Assembly: GCA_964522505.1 (NCBI GenBank)
Contig: CAZFWJ010000076.1
Coordinates: forward strand, 1-14,788
Direction: 5' to 3'
Source: GYS-P2D sp964522505
Lineage (GTDB): Bacteria; Bacteroidota; Bacteroidia; Chitinophagales; Saprospiraceae
Length of the DNA stretch: 14,788 nt
The notes beneath the pieces are model-generated. The model was not told the DNA's origin. It searched no databases and was given only the letters and a program-made list of their open reading frames with translations. Below are positions 5,990 through 14,183 of this stretch, one piece after another. Every line of letters starts with the position of its first letter. The stretch's first letter is position 1. The position numbers were made by a program, and so were the translations under genes.

Positions 5990-6039
5990 TTAAATCTATT
6001 TATACTATTTATAGTTGTATTCTTAAGAAAAAGCAAGAT
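5990..6039. promoter_or_regulatory. AT-rich divergent promoter region between fabG and the acyl-CoA oxidase-like gene
   Basis: Only 50 bp separate the two start codons, so both promoters must lie here or inside the coding regions. It contains a perfect 9-bp tandem direct repeat, ctatttata at 5996-6004 and 6005-6013. No exact TAnnTTTG box was found on either strand. Spacing of the repeat (9 bp, nearly one helical turn) would suit a dimeric regulator, but this is inference. Confidence 0.4.
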
Positions 6040-8358
6040 ATGAGTTCTGTTGTAAAATCAAATCATTTCTCTCCAGGGGTACTAAGTATGTTACCGCTAT
6101 TTTATGTGGGTTGGTCAGACAGTGTATTAAGTCCCTCAGAAATTAAACTTATCCATAAAACCATAGATAGTATAGATTTCCTCAGTGATGATGACAAAAA
6201 TTACCTAATATCTCATACTGATCCTAAAATGCCACCGTCGGCACAAGTTTTTAAGAGTTGGCTGAAGGCCATACGTGATCAAGCAGACCAGATTGAGAAC
6301 GGTAAGAAATGTGACCTTGTGGGTCTAGGGATGGCGATTGCCGAAAGCAGTGGCATGCTCACAAATGGCTCTGAACAGGCCGTAAAAACTAAGGCTGCCT
6401 TAACCAAGGTGAGCGAAGAACTCGGCATAGACAATCCCTGTAGTGAACATTTGCTTATAGAGCAACTCTCTGAAGATGGTGACCTAAATGATGGCAGTAT
6501 TCAATCCATTGTTACTGGATTGGCTGAAGTACTTGATGCCCCTTATACAGACCTTAGAAACAGGATGAAAATCTTATTAACTGATCCTCTCTTCAATCAG
6601 GATGCAGAACCTGATAAAGAGATATATCGTCTTAAAGTATTGAAGCAGGTCAAAGCTCTTGGTCAACAAGGAGTAAGTGCCTTCTCCTTTCCCAAACGAT
6701 TTGGAGGTAAGGAACGACGTGGGGATCATATCGTAGTCTTCGAGATGTTGGCATATGGGGATCTAAGCCTCATGGTGAAATTTGGCGTACAGTTTGGGCT
6801 TTTTGGAGGTGCTGTTTATTCATTAGGAACAGAATCACACCATAAGAAGTATGTAGAGGCTATGCATCGTGCCGAGCTCCTAGGATGTTTTGCCATGACT
6901 GAAACTGGACATGGTTCCAATGTCCGAGAATTGCTGACGACCGCAACCTATCATCACACTACTAAAGAAATAATAATACACTCCCCAAGTTTTGATGCGG
7001 GCAAGGAATATATAGGTAATGCTCTCCACTCTGAGATGGCAGCAGTATTCGCGCAATTAATAGTTGATGGAGTTAACCATGGCGTACACTGCGTGCTTGT
7101 ACCACTGCGCAAAGGAGATCAACTCTTAGATGGTATCAAGGTGGAAGACTGCGGATATAAAATAGGACTCAATGGAGTAGACAACGGTCGTATTTGGTTT
7201 GATAATGTGCGTGTACCAGTTGAAAATCTACTGAACAAATACGGCTCTATTGATGCCAATGGAGCATATACCAGTCCTATAAAAAATGATGGTAAGCGCT
7301 TTTTTACCATGCTCGGCGCATTAGTTACAGGTAGAATAAGTGTAGGAGCTGCTGCCAACAACTGCGCTAAGAAAGCCCTTACAATTGCAACTAAGTATGC
7401 TTTACATCGCAGACAGTTCGCTGGCAAGCCTAGTCAAAAAGAGACTATCATCATGGATTACCCTACTCATCAGGATCGCATCATTCCTGCGATAGCCAAG
7501 ACGTATGCTTATCATTTTGCCTTGAGAGATCTGACACACATGTATACCGAGTCGGATGACGTAGATAGCCGCAAGATTGAGACACTGGCAGCAGGACTGA
7601 AGTCCAAGGCCTCGTGGCATGCTACCGAAACTATTCAGATGTGCCGAGAGGCCTGTGGTGGCAAGGGATACTTATCAGAAAATCAGATCGGACAAATAAA
7701 GGCCGACAGCGACATCTTTACCACTTTTGAAGGAGATAATACTGTGCTGATGCAGTTAGTAGCCAAAGGCCTACTGACTGAATTCAAGCAGAATTTTCAT
7801 GACGAAGGATTTAGAGCTGTAATCTCATTTTTACTTCGCAAAGCAAAACACAAGATCAAGGAGATCAATGTGATTGACAAGAACAATATCGATCAAGGAC
7901 ACCTGATGTCCATAGACTTTATATCTGACGCTTTCGCCTATCGATACAACAAGATATTGATCAACCTCAGCGAGAGAATGCGTAAGTATCTTGGGAGGAA
8001 GATTGATCCTTATCAGGCATTTCTCAAGACTCAGATACACATGACCGAGCTTGCTGATGCATATATTGATATGGTTTGCTTAGATTCCATGACCGACGCC
8101 ATGCAAAAGTGCGAGAAAGGCAAGACCCAAAAAATGCTCAAGCAGATCATCCAAGTGTATGGTGTTAATGCCATTCTCGATCGAAATGGTTGGTACCTCG
8201 AAGCAGAATATATCAGCAGCAATCAGTCTAAGGCATTACGACGTGTAAAGAATAAGCTATTGCAGATGACTCGTCCATTTGTTGGTGAACTCGTAGACGC
8301 ATTTGGCATTCCTCAAGAATTATTGAGAGCGCCGATCGCGGCTCAAGAGTTCTCTTAA
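6040..8358 (+). CDS. Long acyl-CoA oxidase/dehydrogenase-like flavoprotein with N-terminal helical extension
   Basis: This 772-residue protein likely makes the first oxidation of acyl-CoA in beta-oxidation. Residues from about 190 to 580 hold the acyl-CoA dehydrogenase fold: KRFGGKERRGD, the flavin/substrate motif FAMTETGHGSN at 284-294, LHRRQFAG at 455-462, CREACGGKGY at 535-544, and TFEGDN at 562-567, whose Glu564 is at the catalytic-base position in acyl-CoA oxidases. Residues 580-772 are a helical C-terminal region as in ACOX enzymes, well beyond the usual 380 residues of a dehydrogenase. Residues 1-180 are an extra helical region; 20-60 (YVGWSDSVLSPSEIKLIHK) looks TerB-like. Whether electrons go to oxygen or to ETF cannot be told. 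It diverges from fabG and overlaps the SH3b gene's stop by 4 bp. Confidence 0.82.
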   Translation: MSSVVKSNHFSPGVLSMLPLFYVGWSDSVLSPSEIKLIHKTIDSIDFLSDDDKNYLISHTDPKMPPSAQVFKSWLKAIRDQADQIENGKKCDLVGLGMAIAESSGMLTNGSEQAVKTKAALTKVSEELGIDNPCSEHLLIEQLSEDGDLNDGSIQSIVTGLAEVLDAPYTDLRNRMKILLTDPLFNQDAEPDKEIYRLKVLKQVKALGQQGVSAFSFPKRFGGKERRGDHIVVFEMLAYGDLSLMVKFGVQFGLFGGAVYSLGTESHHKKYVEAMHRAELLGCFAMTETGHGSNVRELLTTATYHHTTKEIIIHSPSFDAGKEYIGNALHSEMAAVFAQLIVDGVNHGVHCVLVPLRKGDQLLDGIKVEDCGYKIGLNGVDNGRIWFDNVRVPVENLLNKYGSIDANGAYTSPIKNDGKRFFTMLGALVTGRISVGAAANNCAKKALTIATKYALHRRQFAGKPSQKETIIMDYPTHQDRIIPAIAKTYAYHFALRDLTHMYTESDDVDSRKIETLAAGLKSKASWHATETIQMCREACGGKGYLSENQIGQIKADSDIFTTFEGDNTVLMQLVAKGLLTEFKQNFHDEGFRAVISFLLRKAKHKIKEINVIDKNNIDQGHLMSIDFISDAFAYRYNKILINLSERMRKYLGRKIDPYQAFLKTQIHMTELADAYIDMVCLDSMTDAMQKCEKGKTQKMLKQIIQVYGVNAILDRNGWYLEAEYISSNQSKALRRVKNKLLQMTRPFVGELVDAFGIPQELLRAPIAAQEFS

Positions 8359-8861
8359 TTAGGATCGATGATTAGATAGTTGCCCCAGACCCAGCCTATA
8401 GTGCCGGCATAGTTAATCCTGCACCAGCGACCTTTTGATCCGTCGATATAAGTCTCTTGTATATCGTACTCTATGACTGTAACACTCGATCGATTAGGAA
8501 CTTTTAGGACCACCTGACTCCTCAGGTTAGGCTCCGATCTCATATTAAGGGTAGTATTATCTACGGATACTGTAGCGGTGGTATGACCGAATCGCTCCTT
8601 GTAATCGTTGACAACTCCCTTCAGGCTGTCTCGCTCAGATTTAAGGATTACCACTAACTGCTGTAACTCGGAGTTAGACATTGACCCGATATCTTCAGTT
8701 GAAGAGTTAGATTGAGTAGAAGAGAAAAAGCTGCTGATAACCTGCCCTGGGCTTTGTTTCTTTAGCAAAGCCGTAAGCATAATCGCGCTAATCAAGGCGA
8801 ATACAACAAAGCTCACCCAAGTCCAAATTTTTCGTGTATCCGTTTTACGACGATTTCTCAT
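8355..8861 (-). CDS. Membrane-anchored SH3b domain protein
   Basis: The 168-residue product starts with a basic stretch (MRNRRKTDTRK) and a transmembrane segment at about 12-33, so it is probably a type II membrane protein with its C-terminus in the periplasm. A Ser-rich linker (43-60) is followed by a probable short coiled coil (62-92: ELQQLVVILKSERDSLKGVV). Residues 97-165 form a bacterial SH3 domain: LNMRSEPNLRSQVVLKV at 105-121, then GRWCRINYAGTIGWVWGNYL. Such domains bind peptidoglycan or proteins at the envelope. It lies 18 bp downstream of the lipoprotein gene at 8880-9365 on the same strand, so they probably form an operon. The partner and function are unknown. Confidence 0.8.
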   Translation of the reverse strand: MRNRRKTDTRKIWTWVSFVVFALISAIMLTALLKKQSPGQVISSFFSSTQSNSSTEDIGSMSNSELQQLVVILKSERDSLKGVVNDYKERFGHTTATVSVDNTTLNMRSEPNLRSQVVLKVPNRSSVTVIEYDIQETYIDGSKGRWCRINYAGTIGWVWGNYLIIDPN

Positions 8862-8879
8862 AAGGCTTAATCCGATAAT

Positions 8880-9365
8880 CTATCTGACAGCGTCAAACAT
8901 ATTTTCCACATCAGACAATTCGTACTGCTCTCCAAATCCCGCTTGTAAGGTATACTTAACATTGCTCTGTAGCCTGACTACCCTGAAATCATAGTTAATA
9001 TAATCCTCTGTGACCTTTTTTTCATAGATGAATCCATTCTCTGTTTCCTCTATCATTTTGGAGAAGAATGTCGACCCTTCGATTTCGGACTTGATTCCTT
9101 CCAACAATTTTGCTCGATCTAAGACATCTGTTTTAGAGGAGTATATCTGAATGTTATATCCCCCATTAAGAGTGTCAACAATGGTAAGATCCTTCATGAT
9201 ACCCAAGTCGTCGCTTTTAATAGATGTATTAGCTGGGGCCATGATCTTGATGGGCATACCATGAGCCATCAAATCCAAAGGCTCAAAATTAGACTTTGTA
9301 TTGTCGCATGAACAAACCAGCAATATTGCTATTGCAAACAACAGACATCTATATATTAAAGCCAT
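8880..9365 (-). CDS. Lipoprotein of unknown function
   Basis: The first 20 residues, ending in LLVCSC, are a lipoprotein signal peptide with the lipidated cysteine at residue 20 (the cysteine at 18 is one step off the lipobox). The mature part of about 141 residues is a mix of strands and helices with YNIQIYSS, NGFIYEKKV and YDFRVVRLQ segments. I do not recognise the family. The shape (secreted, basic-acidic mix, single compact domain) recalls lipoproteins that bind envelope components, but that is no more than resemblance. It is the first gene of the minus-strand pair with the SH3b protein, transcribed away from the glycosyltransferase operon at 9495. ATG at 9363-9365 is the natural start for the signal peptide. 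Confidence 0.7.
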   Translation of the reverse strand: MALIYRCLLFAIAILLVCSCDNTKSNFEPLDLMAHGMPIKIMAPANTSIKSDDLGIMKDLTIVDTLNGGYNIQIYSSKTDVLDRAKLLEGIKSEIEGSTFFSKMIEETENGFIYEKKVTEDYINYDFRVVRLQSNVKYTLQAGFGEQYELSDVENMFDAVR

Positions 9366-9440
9366 ATGTTATGTGATATCTATGATTTATAAAATATCTT
9401 GAGCTAAATAAGGACATCGTGCTCAACATACTCACCTAAC

Positions 9441-9454
9441 CTTACATTTGTAAG
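9441..9454 (+). promoter_or_regulatory. Candidate -7 box and palindrome in front of the glycosyltransferase operon
   Basis: TACATTTG at 9443-9450 matches the Bacteroidota -7 box TAnnTTTG and points toward the gene starting at 9495. It is embedded in a perfect inverted repeat CTTACA-TT-TGTAAG (9441-9454), which could be an operator on the promoter itself. No TTG is found at the -33 spacing, so the promoter call is weak. Confidence 0.35.
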
Positions 9455-9458
9455 ACGA

Positions 9459-9477
9459 CAAAAATACAATCATTGTA
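9459..9477 (-). promoter_or_regulatory. Candidate -7 box for the lipoprotein operon, beside a second palindrome
   Basis: The minus strand reads TATTTTTG at 9459-9466, an exact TAnnTTTG match pointing toward the lipoprotein gene about 95 bp away. Overlapping it is the perfect inverted repeat TACAAT-C-ATTGTA (9465-9477). Together with the palindrome at 9441-9454 this gives two TACA...TGTA dyads in one divergent region. No clear -33 element is visible. Confidence 0.35.
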
Positions 9478-9494
9478 AAAAATACTGGCTATAA

Positions 9495-11087
9495 ATGATC
9501 AATGAGCTTAAAATAAGAAAAGGCGTATTTACCGTTTTTTCGCTTTTATGGATGAGCATCATCTTTTTCGATTACATGGATAAACATCCCATCTATTGGT
9601 TATCTATTGTAGAGTTTAAGTACCATACATGGTTCATCGTTAATATAATGGTAGGTGTTTCGCTTTCATTGTATGTTAAGCGCATAGGTATATTTAGTAG
9701 ACCTAGCCTTCCAAAGATCAATGGTCTCTTCATTTATTTATTATTTCTCTTTATTCTAAGCTTTACAGCATTTTCTTTCAATCAGTTTTTAGGTGCAGAT
9801 CTTAATATAGCCCATTATGCTCATCTTATAGCTCGATCGTCATATACGCTCTTGGGTGGACTCATAGTATTCCTCTCTGCATTTAGCTTAGGTGATCTAG
9901 CGATCAAACGTATATTTCAGCAATCACTCCCTCCTATTACACATGTATTATCCGCCATGGCTCTTGGTTTATTCGTGCTTAGCCTCCTTTTATTCGGCAT
10001 GGGAGCTATCAAGCTACTAATTAATCCAACTGTGTTGGTAGTTCTTATTATTCCGATACTCATTAATTATAAGAGCAGTATATATTTATTACGCAGTTGG
10101 TTTTGGACTCCATACCAATTACCCCAAAGTTGGTCTTTCTGGAGCACGCTGATGTTATACACTTGCTTGGTTTTGGCAACGATCAATTTCTTTTATACAC
10201 AAGCTCCCTTCCCCTTAGGATTTGATGCTCGCAACTATTACATTAATATATCGCAATTGATCGCTCAGAATGAATCCTTGGTGCCAGGCTTCCAGCCTTA
10301 TGCTTGGAACCTTATTGCATCTGTAGGTTACATTGCTTTTTATAGCCCTGAGATAACCTTTTTTCTAAGTACGGCCGGTGTCCTTTTAGCCAGCTGGGGG
10401 ATATATGAGCTTGCCGTGAGATACTTAAATATTAAGACAGATCATGCAATACTGATTATTTTGATTTTTCTAACAACGCCTGCTATAGTCAATCATTGGA
10501 TCATTGAATTTAAAGTGGATCTAACCTTGCTTTTCGTTCAACTCTCCATACTCTGTCTACTATTTAACTGGTTTTCCTCCAAAATAAGACAGCCCCTTTT
10601 ATCCAATCGTACAGATTGGAATATGTTGCTCATGATATCTATACTCATGGGCTTCTCTCTCTCCATTAAAATATTAAGTGTTTTCCTCACATTTGGTGTA
10701 ATCTTAGTCTACTTCCTATATCATCGAGATCGGTGGGGCTTGGTCGGTATTGCATCTCTTGGCGTGAGTGTTCCTATATTATTACGTTTAGATCGCGTCA
10801 GTGGCGTACGCAACTATTTTGATAATCCTAATCATGCTGCCTATTTATTCGCCTTGATCGGAATAGCAGCACTTAGTTATTCGATAATTAAAAATATAAG
10901 GACCACTAGTATCCCATTAATAAAAATGATCTCTGTTACGGGATTAGTGGCTATAGTTTGCTTTAGTCCGTGGGTAGTTAAAAACTATATAGACAATCCA
11001 GATAGGTCGGTGGTAGAAATCTTGCTAGGATCAAAACCATCGGCAGATGTGAATATTCATTCGATTATGAACAACTATAAGAGGTGA
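9495..11087 (+). CDS. Polytopic membrane protein, probable N-terminal half of a GT39-like (GT-C) glycosyltransferase
   Basis: The 530-residue product has about 13 hydrophobic segments across its whole length. After the seventh segment comes a loop with FDARNYYINISQLIAQN (about residues 244-260), like the first non-cytoplasmic loop of GT-C enzymes that holds the catalytic Asp and takes sugars from polyprenyl phosphate. Asp245 is a candidate. The protein stops at about residue 530 after the KNYIDNPDRSVVEILLG stretch, where single-chain relatives, as I remember them, continue with a soluble loop and more membrane spans. That continuation is present in the next gene, which starts on the same TGATG. 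Nothing shows its sugar donor or acceptor. The start ATG is 129 bp from the divergent lipoprotein gene. The GT-C assignment is from topology and loop motif, not a confident family match. Confidence 0.6.
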   Translation: MINELKIRKGVFTVFSLLWMSIIFFDYMDKHPIYWLSIVEFKYHTWFIVNIMVGVSLSLYVKRIGIFSRPSLPKINGLFIYLLFLFILSFTAFSFNQFLGADLNIAHYAHLIARSSYTLLGGLIVFLSAFSLGDLAIKRIFQQSLPPITHVLSAMALGLFVLSLLLFGMGAIKLLINPTVLVVLIIPILINYKSSIYLLRSWFWTPYQLPQSWSFWSTLMLYTCLVLATINFFYTQAPFPLGFDARNYYINISQLIAQNESLVPGFQPYAWNLIASVGYIAFYSPEITFFLSTAGVLLASWGIYELAVRYLNIKTDHAILIILIFLTTPAIVNHWIIEFKVDLTLLFVQLSILCLLFNWFSSKIRQPLLSNRTDWNMLLMISILMGFSLSIKILSVFLTFGVILVYFLYHRDRWGLVGIASLGVSVPILLRLDRVSGVRNYFDNPNHAAYLFALIGIAALSYSIIKNIRTTSIPLIKMISVTGLVAIVCFSPWVVKNYIDNPDRSVVEILLGSKPSADVNIHSIMNNYKR

Positions 11088-12442
11088 TGATCAAGTCAAC
11101 AATCAAATTTTGGATCGTACTTATAGTCACTTTCAGTAATGTGATGCCGATCAATAGTCAAGAAGTTATTGAAAATATTGACGAACTAGCTAAGCAAGAA
11201 GGCAGTAGGGAGGAGATACAGCGATATTTTGGGTATGAAGATCTCCTATTCAGATTTACGACATTGCCATATGATGTCAGTCAAAACACCAATCAGTCTG
11301 GACGATTTGTGGATATAGGCTACCTATTATTATCCCTGATTCCAGTTGTCATCTTAGGACTTTCATATCGGAAGAAAAAACTGTTCTATGGTATGTCTTG
11401 TCTATTTCTGTTGTACTTGGGTAGTTGCTTTGTCTATTCAATCATTTTCACTCCAGCAGGAGTACTAAATGCAAAAAAATTGAACGATGTCACAAGTAAT
11501 CAAATCGATATCTCGGACAAGTTCTTGAGCATACTTTATAAATCAGCTGACTTTATTTTAAGTCCACTTATCAACGCAGTAAACAGTGTCGTCAATGCAA
11601 ACAATTCTTTGGTCTATGTCATACTATTTGCGGCATTCGTTTTACCCTTTCTTTTCATGACGCGATATACTTCCAAACGCTCATTATGGGTCATTTTTGG
11701 TGCCTATTTGTTTCTCTGGTTGCTGCTATCTGGTGGTATATTATGGTACGGATTTTTGCTACTTCCTTTAGGTTTAATATTGGTTTTTATCGATTTCGAC
11801 AAGCAATTGCTGCATAGCCGCCCAATACGTACACTTGGTCTCGGAATTTGCGTAATCTGGGTACTTGCGGCAACAATATCACGGATATCGTACTTGGACT
11901 ATGGATCTTTTGAGCGAGAACATGCGGGTAAAAGTATGCTCAATGGAAATCTATTCCCCTATGCTGTCGGCCTATATGATGAACGGCAAACATTAGATTT
12001 TACATCTCCATATCTTTCCAAAGCACTCGACAAGATTAATGGAGACAATGATTATGTCTATATGGTTGGAACTAGTTTCTCATTTAATATTAAAAACAAT
12101 GTGAAGAGAATATTTCAAGATGATCTTCTCTCTAGCTACACTTGGATGGTTAATATATATGAAGAAAAGGACTTGGTAATAAGCGCCTTAAAAGCATCAA
12201 ATTTTGGGTATATCGTAGTTGATTTGAACACGCCAACATTAGATCGTACACCAGAAAAAAGCTTGACTCAAAAGTATCGCTTGCTCCTTAATTTCCTATA
12301 CCAGAATCCATATGTCAGCCTTATCTCCACCGATAGAATTATAGAATTCGTAGATTCGGAGGGGAATAGTCAAAAGATTGCTAATGTTTTTGGCGAGAAT
12401 ATAATATCACGAGGGTCATATGCCATATACGAAATCCTATAG
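11087..12442 (+). CDS. Membrane protein, probable C-terminal half of the GT39-like enzyme
   Basis: The 451-residue product (from ATG 11087) starts with a signal-type hydrophobic stretch (KFWIVLIVTFSNVMPI), then a soluble part with EEIQRYFGYED and FTTLPYDVSQNTNQSGRFVDIGY. About five more membrane segments follow between residues 75 and 265. Then comes a soluble C-terminal domain of about 185 residues, containing YVYMVGTSFSF, SNFGYIVVDLNTPTLDRTPEKS and RGSYAIYEIL, a pattern I associate with the end of Bacteroidota GT39-type membrane glycosyltransferases. GTG at 11084 would add one residue and overlap by 4 bp. ATG at 11087 shares one base with the upstream TGA and is preferred. The frame is closed by TAA at 11078-11080, so the two are separate proteins, not one frameshifted gene. 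Translational coupling is likely. Confidence 0.58.
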   Translation: MIKSTIKFWIVLIVTFSNVMPINSQEVIENIDELAKQEGSREEIQRYFGYEDLLFRFTTLPYDVSQNTNQSGRFVDIGYLLLSLIPVVILGLSYRKKKLFYGMSCLFLLYLGSCFVYSIIFTPAGVLNAKKLNDVTSNQIDISDKFLSILYKSADFILSPLINAVNSVVNANNSLVYVILFAAFVLPFLFMTRYTSKRSLWVIFGAYLFLWLLLSGGILWYGFLLLPLGLILVFIDFDKQLLHSRPIRTLGLGICVIWVLAATISRISYLDYGSFEREHAGKSMLNGNLFPYAVGLYDERQTLDFTSPYLSKALDKINGDNDYVYMVGTSFSFNIKNNVKRIFQDDLLSSYTWMVNIYEEKDLVISALKASNFGYIVVDLNTPTLDRTPEKSLTQKYRLLLNFLYQNPYVSLISTDRIIEFVDSEGNSQKIANVFGENIISRGSYAIYEIL

Positions 12443-12452
12443 GGACTAAAGC

Positions 12453-13142
12453 GTGCGAGAAAATTCTAAATATAATCATGTCTTCGTCGTAGTACCTGCA
12501 AAAGATGAAGAACGGTACATCGATATATTAATAGATAAGTTGCAAGATCTCGGTTTCTTGAATATCATCATAGTCAACGACAACAGTCAAGATCAAACCG
12601 GCGACATTGCTAGAGAACGAGAAAACGTAATAGTGCTTGATCATAGCATAAACTTAGGAGCGGGGGCCGCTACTCAGACAGGAATAGCATGTGCAGTCTC
12701 CCATCAAGCCGAGATTATTGTAACAATTGATGCTGATCTTCAACATAATCCTGATGATCTCATCAAACTAGTCGACAAGTTAGAACAAGATGATTGTGAT
12801 CTGGTTATAGGCAGTCGTTTTATCCAAGTCAATGAAATTCCAAAAAGCAGAATATTTTTCAATAAAATTGCGAACGTAATTTCCTGGTTTTTTACTGGAA
12901 TTTATTTGTCAGATAGTCAGTCTGGATTGAAAGCTTTCAATTACAAGCTTGCCAAGCACTTGGATTTGAACTATGATGGATTTGAATTTTGTATAGAGAT
13001 CATCAAAGAAGCAAATGCCCACAAGCTAAAAATTAGAGAGATCCCAGTACATGTAACATATACCCCCGAAACTATGAGTAAAGGGCAAGGATTATGGACG
13101 GGGATCAGAATCATGAGTAAGCTGATGTCCCCATTTTCATAA
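12453..13142 (+). CDS. GT2 glycosyltransferase, dolichyl/polyprenyl-phosphate mannose synthase-like
   Basis: This cytosolic 229-residue enzyme would transfer a sugar from a nucleotide donor to a polyprenyl phosphate, supplying the membrane enzyme encoded just upstream. It has the GT-A fold motifs of DPM1: VVPAKDEER (13-21), VNDNSQDQTGD (41-51), the metal-binding D93-A94-D95 in TIDADLQHNPDDL, IGSRF (119-123), and SDSQSGLKAFN (153-163). There are no C-terminal membrane spans, so it is the soluble DPM1 type. The start is GTG at 12453; no ATG in this frame lies before the conserved VVVP strand. It follows the previous gene by 10 bp. Its stop overlaps the convergent GT4 gene by 6 bp. Confidence 0.85.
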   Translation: MRENSKYNHVFVVVPAKDEERYIDILIDKLQDLGFLNIIIVNDNSQDQTGDIARERENVIVLDHSINLGAGAATQTGIACAVSHQAEIIVTIDADLQHNPDDLIKLVDKLEQDDCDLVIGSRFIQVNEIPKSRIFFNKIANVISWFFTGIYLSDSQSGLKAFNYKLAKHLDLNYDGFEFCIEIIKEANAHKLKIREIPVHVTYTPETMSKGQGLWTGIRIMSKLMSPFS

Positions 13143-14177
13143 GTAGGGTACTACGAACGGGGTATTGGCCAGATACTGTAGTTGCTCACTATGATTCATA
13201 TTACTCCTAACATCTAACTCAACAATCTGATTGATCAAGTCTTCATAAGAGTAAAAATATTTGCATCCGTCTCCGCCTACTTCTCTGTGGATCAGAGTGT
13301 CAGAGAGTAAAATGCACAATCCATATCCCATCGCTTCTAGTATGGGCAAACCAAACCCTTCATAGTGCGAAGCAAACAAGAACGCATTGCTATTTCTATA
13401 TAGATTATTCAACTCTTGATCATCCACATACCCCGTCAATCTCACTTTAGCCTCAATCGATGAGGACTTAAGTGCATCGTAAAATGCCTTGCTCTTCCAA
13501 CCTTTAGCGCCAGCAACTACCCAAGTAAATTCTCTTTGGTTCTTTGCATACCATTGTGTCAAGGCCTCAAGGATGAACAGATGATTTTTCCGAGGTTCAA
13601 CAGTACCGACAGTGAGCAGACGAATAATGCCATCTTCCTGGGGTTCACGGGCCCGTACACGACTAGTTGGTACTTCAGGATAACAAACATTAATCTTACT
13701 AGGCTCCACGTTGAGGTGTGTCACGATGTCACTTAGAGTTGTATTCGAGTTACATATGATAGCATCTACAGATCGGAGCAATTTGCCAAAGTGATTCTTA
13801 TGCCACCATACTGATCGCTTATCGTGATGCTCTGGGTATAAGATCGGAGTGAGATCATGTACTACAGTCACTCGCTTAATATCTGATGGCAATCTATAAG
13901 GGCCAAAATGTGCCATCTCAATAGCAACATCAGCTCCTACATGCTGAATCCGCTGGGGAATCTCACGAAAATATCTCAGGCGATAATGACTTGGCATCCA
14001 ATTCTTGATTGGAATCACTTCATTTATAGAGCCTTCTATATTATACGGTGCCGACGTGATATGATGATAGCTATGATGGGGATATTCAGCTATTGTTCTC
14101 TTTATAAACTGCCGAGTATATACGTGGATACCCGCTGATTGAGTAATTAGATTATCTGCTACAAAAACGACCTTCAT
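13137..14177 (-). CDS. GT4-family glycosyltransferase (GT-B fold)
   Basis: The 346-residue product is a GT-B enzyme of the GT4 group, which transfers sugars from nucleotide donors, typically in envelope polysaccharide or O-antigen assembly. The first half (MKVVFVADNL, AGIHVYTRQF) is the acceptor-side domain, with VVHDLTPILYP at 105-115. In the second half, TVGTVEPRKNH (189-199) and ASHYEGFGLPILEAMGYG (269-286) are the donor-binding motifs; E273 and E281 make the typical Glu-x7-Glu pair. ATG at 14175-14177 is 6 bp after the stop of the hotdog-like gene, so the two are probably cotranscribed. The last residues, APFVVPYL-like, are followed by TGA overlapping the GT2 gene. Donor and acceptor are not evident. 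Confidence 0.85.
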   Translation of the reverse strand: MKVVFVADNLITQSAGIHVYTRQFIKRTIAEYPHHSYHHITSAPYNIEGSINEVIPIKNWMPSHYRLRYFREIPQRIQHVGADVAIEMAHFGPYRLPSDIKRVTVVHDLTPILYPEHHDKRSVWWHKNHFGKLLRSVDAIICNSNTTLSDIVTHLNVEPSKINVCYPEVPTSRVRAREPQEDGIIRLLTVGTVEPRKNHLFILEALTQWYAKNQREFTWVVAGAKGWKSKAFYDALKSSSIEAKVRLTGYVDDQELNNLYRNSNAFLFASHYEGFGLPILEAMGYGLCILLSDTLIHREVGGDGCKYFYSYEDLINQIVELDVRSNMNHSEQLQYLANTPFVVPYL

Positions 14178-14183
14178 TTAAAT

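Noticed and set aside
11084..11089. GTG at 11084 as the start of the second membrane protein
   Set aside because: ATG at 11087 follows directly and gives the TGATG overlap; GTG adds only one residue. It remains possible.
11071..11090. A sequencing frameshift joining the two GT39-like genes
   Set aside because: The second frame is closed by TAA at 11078-11080, and it begins with its own signal-type segment, so a simple frameshift does not merge them.
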